16,267 bases of DNA from an uncultured Collinsella sp. GTDB lineage: Bacteria > Actinomycetota > Coriobacteriia > Coriobacteriales > Coriobacteriaceae. Position numbers and translations under genes: made by a program. Numbering within the stretch: the stretch's first letter is position 1; every line of letters starts with the position of its first letter. The notes beneath the pieces are model-generated. The model saw nothing but the letters and a program-made list of their open reading frames with translations, searched no databases and was not told the origin of the DNA. Where the stretch lies: assembly GCA_900552145.1 (NCBI GenBank), contig URYW01000037.1, positions 1 through 16,267 of the forward strand, written 5' to 3'. This document shows positions 13,639-16,267 of this stretch, one piece after another.

Positions 13639-14943
13639 CTAATAGCGGACGCGGATCCTCACCAAACGCACAAAGGCGAGCGCAAAGCCCACAGCGGCCA
13701 CAGCCATGAGCACGTAGAACACCGAACGGAAACCAAACAGGAACACATCCGGACGGCCTGCAACAAAACTGGTCACGGCCTCGCCCATCGCCACGCTCAT
13801 CTGCCCATACAGGATATGCGACGCCGCCGTAATGCCCACTGCCATACCCGCATAGCGCGCCAGGCTACCCAGGCTGCCCGCAAAGCCGAGCGCTTCGCGC
13901 GGAGCCGAGCCCATGTACAGCGAGTTGTTAGGACTCTGGAAAATCGACGTACCGCACGACATAAACGCGACACAGCACACGATCACAGGGATAGAAGAGT
14001 GCTCATCGAGCGTGCTTACCGCAAAAAGACCGCATACGTACACGCCCAGGCCGACCGCCGTGGGGCCCTCGCAGCCAACACGGTCCGAAACCGTACCCGA
14101 AAGCGGTCCGATAAAGGCATTCACCATCGGCAGTGCCAAAAAGAGCAGTCCGGAAATGTCAGAACCAAAGCCGTGGGCGTCCTGAAAATAGAACGGCAGA
14201 ATAAACTCGGATGCGCCTTTGCCAACGAACACGATGAGCATGCAGGCAAGGTTGATAGTGAAGGCCGAATTTGCAAAGCAGCGACGAGCAGCCTCGATCA
14301 GGGACATGGGGCGCTCGCCGGCCTCCGGCTTAACATGCGGCAGCGTGTAGAGCCCCACGATAAACGAGATGACGCCGATGGGCAGGTTGATGAGGAAAAT
14401 GCTCTCCCAGGGAAAGCTTGCCACCAGCATGCCGCCGAGCACGGGGCCACACATCATGCCGAGGGCCACGAAGGTCGCTAGAATACCCATGGCACGACCG
14501 CGCTCGCGAGCCGGAAACGACTCGGTGATGATACCCATGTTGTTGGCCATGGCCGCCGCGCAACCGACGCCCTGAACGATGCGTGCCAGAATAAGAACTT
14601 CGAGCGAGGCCGAAAGGCCGCAAAGCAGCGAACCGGCCGTAAAGACGATTACGCCCAGCTGGAATACGCCGACCTTGCCGCGCACGTCGCCCAGGCGGCC
14701 AAACGGCAGCATAGCCACGCACGTCGCAAGCAGATACACCGAGCTCACCAGCTGAATGCGATCGAGGCCCACGCCCAGCTCCTTTTGCATCACGGGCAGC
14801 GCCACGGTCACGACGGTCGAATCCAGACACGACATAAACGTCATGATGAGCACGGTAAACAGAATCGCCCATTTGTTCTTGCCATGGGTGTCGCCCTCTA
14901 GAGCAATGTGCTCGCGGCGCAGCTGCTCTGCAGTTTTCTCCAT
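13639..14943 (-). CDS. MFS transporter, DHA2-like drug/proton antiporter
   Basis: A 434-residue polytopic membrane protein. ATG 14943 (MEKTAEQLRRE) is selected because AGGA lies 5 bases before it; the open frame continues to 15060 only through a terminator. Motifs: LDSTVVTVALPVM in the first transmembrane helix, GRLGDVRGKVGVF (the G-x-L-x-D-R-x-G loop between helices 2 and 3), RIVQGVGCAAAMANNMGIIT in helix 4, and MMCGPVLGGMLV (antiporter motif C) in helix 5. These point to a proton-driven exporter with 12 to 14 helices. The substrate is unknown. It sits 27 bases after an intrinsic terminator, so it needs readthrough from the upstream gene or a promoter overlapping that hairpin. The stop is TAG. 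Confidence 0.88.
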   Translation of the reverse strand: MEKTAEQLRREHIALEGDTHGKNKWAILFTVLIMTFMSCLDSTVVTVALPVMQKELGVGLDRIQLVSSVYLLATCVAMLPFGRLGDVRGKVGVFQLGVIVFTAGSLLCGLSASLEVLILARIVQGVGCAAAMANNMGIITESFPARERGRAMGILATFVALGMMCGPVLGGMLVASFPWESIFLINLPIGVISFIVGLYTLPHVKPEAGERPMSLIEAARRCFANSAFTINLACMLIVFVGKGASEFILPFYFQDAHGFGSDISGLLFLALPMVNAFIGPLSGTVSDRVGCEGPTAVGLGVYVCGLFAVSTLDEHSSIPVIVCCVAFMSCGTSIFQSPNNSLYMGSAPREALGFAGSLGSLARYAGMAVGITAASHILYGQMSVAMGEAVTSFVAGRPDVFLFGFRSVFYVLMAVAAVGFALAFVRLVRIRVRY

Positions 14944-14969
14944 ATCCATCCTTTCGAGTGGCGCAACAC

Positions 14970-15016
14970 AAAAACGGGGCCCCATCGCCTGCGAACAGTT
15001 GCGATTGGGGTCCCGC
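14970..15016 (-). terminator. Intrinsic terminator between the sulfhydrylase and MFS genes
   Basis: On the minus strand GCGGGACCCCAATCGC (15016-15001) pairs with GCGATGGGGCCCCG (14988-14975), with a bulged A, followed by TTTTT (14974-14970). It probably ends the sulfhydrylase transcript, whose stop is at 15084. Confidence 0.75.
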
Positions 15017-15083
15017 CTACGGAATCGGAACGAAAGGTCGCCGAAGCTTTCTGCCAGCATCGGCGCCTTGTGCGAACGCTAGC

Positions 15084-16267
15084 CTAGCACTGCTCGAGCG
15101 CCTGCTCAAGGTCGGCAATCAGATCGGCCGTGTCCTCGAGGCCGCACGACAGGCGCACCATGTCGGCGGAAATGCCACAGGCGATGAGCTCCTCATCGTT
15201 CATCTGGCGATGCGTGGCATTAGCGGGATGCAGGCAGCAAGTGCGGGCGTCGGCCACGTGCGTGGCAATCTGGGCGAGCTTGAGGCTCTTCATAAAGGTC
15301 TCGGCCGCCGCGCGACCACCGTTAAAGCCAAAGCTCACGACGCCGCAGGTACCGTTGGGCATGTACTTCTGAGCCAGGTCATAGTACTTGTCGCCCTCCA
15401 GGCCAGGATAGCTCACGAAGCGCACCTTGGGATGGCTCTGCAGGAACTTGGCAACGGCCAGGCCGTTCTCGCAATGACGCGGCATACGCACGTGCAGGCT
15501 CTCGAGCGAGCTGTTCAGGAAAAACGCCGCCTGAGGGTTCTGCATGGGACCGAGGTCGCGCATGAGCTGCGCGGTGGCCTTGGTAATGAAGGCGCCCTCG
15601 CGACCGAACTTCTCGGCATACGTCACGCCGTGGTAGCTCTCGTCGGGCGTGGTGAGACCCGGGAACTTGTCCGCATGAGCCATCCAGTCAAACTGGCCGT
15701 GGTCGACGATCACGCCGCCCAGGTAGGCAGCATGCCCATCCATGTACTTGGTGGTGGAGTGCGTAACGATGTCGGCGCCCCACTCAAAGGGACGGCACAT
15801 CACGGGCGTCGGGAAGGTGTTGTCGACCATCAGCGGCACGCCGTGGTCATGCGCGGCCTTGGCAAAGCGCTCAATATCGAGCACGGCAAGGGCAGGGTTG
15901 GCAATCGTCTCGCCAAAGACGAGCTTGGTATTGGGCTCAAAGGCTGCCTCGAGCTCCTCGTCGGTGCAGTCGGGGGCAACGAACGTGCAGGTCAGACCCA
16001 TGCGCTCCATGGTATGGGCGAGCAGGTTGTAGGTACCGCCATAGATAGCAGAGCTCGCGACCACGTGATCGCCGGCACCGGCGCCGTTATAGATCGCGAG
16101 GACGTTCGCAGCCATGCCCGAGCTCGGGGGCGTCGCGGCAGTGCCGCCCTCCATCTCGCAGATCTTGGCGGCAACCAGGTCGCACGTAGGATTCTGCAGA
16201 CGGCTATAGAAGTAGCCCGACTCCTCCAGATCAAAAAGCTTGCCCATGTGCTCGGACGTGTCGTACT
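15084..16267 (-). CDS. metY: O-acetylhomoserine aminocarboxypropyltransferase (homocysteine synthase), cut by window edge
   Basis: The frame is open to the right edge. Codons before the internal Met at 16247 read YDTSEH and continue into MGKLFDLEESGYFYSRLQNP, matching the conserved N-terminal third of the Cys/Met-metabolism PLP enzymes, so the true start lies beyond the window. Landmarks (numbered from the Met at 16247): SSGMAANVLA (42-51), the PLP-stacking Tyr in SAIYGGTYNLL (66-76), VDNTFPTP (141-148), STTKYMDGH (164-172) with PLP lysine Lys167, and SLESLHVRMPRH. The C-terminal ATHRQMNDEEL block and VRLSCGLED are typical. It makes homocysteine from O-acetylhomoserine and sulfide in methionine synthesis. 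Cystathionine-type activities are a less likely alternative. The stop is TAG. Confidence 0.93.
   Translation of the reverse strand, partial: YDTSEHMGKLFDLEESGYFYSRLQNPTCDLVAAKICEMEGGTAATPPSSGMAANVLAIYNGAGAGDHVVASSAIYGGTYNLLAHTMERMGLTCTFVAPDCTDEELEAAFEPNTKLVFGETIANPALAVLDIERFAKAAHDHGVPLMVDNTFPTPVMCRPFEWGADIVTHSTTKYMDGHAAYLGGVIVDHGQFDWMAHADKFPGLTTPDESYHGVTYAEKFGREGAFITKATAQLMRDLGPMQNPQAAFFLNSSLESLHVRMPRHCENGLAVAKFLQSHPKVRFVSYPGLEGDKYYDLAQKYMPNGTCGVVSFGFNGGRAAAETFMKSLKLAQIATHVADARTCCLHPANATHRQMNDEELIACGISADMVRLSCGLEDTADLIADLEQALEQC

Overview
The window looks like chromosome from an anaerobic, GC-rich actinobacterium of the class Coriobacteriia, most likely Collinsella or a close relative. The reasons are the high GC content with strong GC3 bias, Shine-Dalgarno-led genes, an oxygen-sensitive 2-hydroxyacyl-CoA-dehydratase-like/double-cubane reductase operon, and an intergenic repeat whose reading frame I associate, from memory only, with Collinsella proteins. 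No rRNA, tRNA, CRISPR array, phage or IS transposase gene was seen.

Layout. (1) 1-4118, minus strand: a probable operon reading leftwards. It has a promoter with inverted-repeat operators, a leader of about 250 nt with a 22-codon leader peptide, two paralogous HgdB/YjiM-type iron-sulfur proteins, their ATP-dependent activase (YjiL type) and the start of a glycosyltransferase cut by the window edge. Two copies of a structured repeat sit directly after the stop codons of the two iron-sulfur genes. (2) 4216-9730, minus strand: molybdenum genes. moeA-mogA form one coupled unit ending in an intrinsic terminator. modA, a small secreted-protein ORF, modB and modC form the next unit and end at another hairpin. 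(3) 9843-12349, plus strand: a CLC-type anion transporter resembling the fluoride-exporting CLC-F branch, then a diacylglycerol-kinase-family lipid kinase. (4) 12357-16267, minus strand: a stand-alone GGQ release-factor-like protein bracketed by two related palindromes, xanthine phosphoribosyltransferase, a DHA2-like MFS exporter and an O-acetylhomoserine sulfhydrylase cut by the right edge.

How the genes work together. ModABC imports molybdate, and MogA and MoeA insert it into molybdopterin; no molybdoenzyme is present in the window. The activase would use ATP to drive low-potential electron transfer into the two iron-sulfur proteins, whose substrate cannot be read from sequence. The right-hand genes are housekeeping functions (purine salvage, sulfur assimilation, ribosome rescue or release, efflux).

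Points most worth a second look: the covarying structured repeat; the two iron-sulfur genes lying in one reading frame separated by a single UAG; a similar continuous frame, interrupted by UAG and UGA, joining the small secreted ORF to modB; the overwhelming use of TAG as stop codon (13 of the 15 longer genes with a visible stop, none TGA); and the long leader of the iron-sulfur operon, with a leader peptide and alternative pairings around the downstream ribosome binding site.
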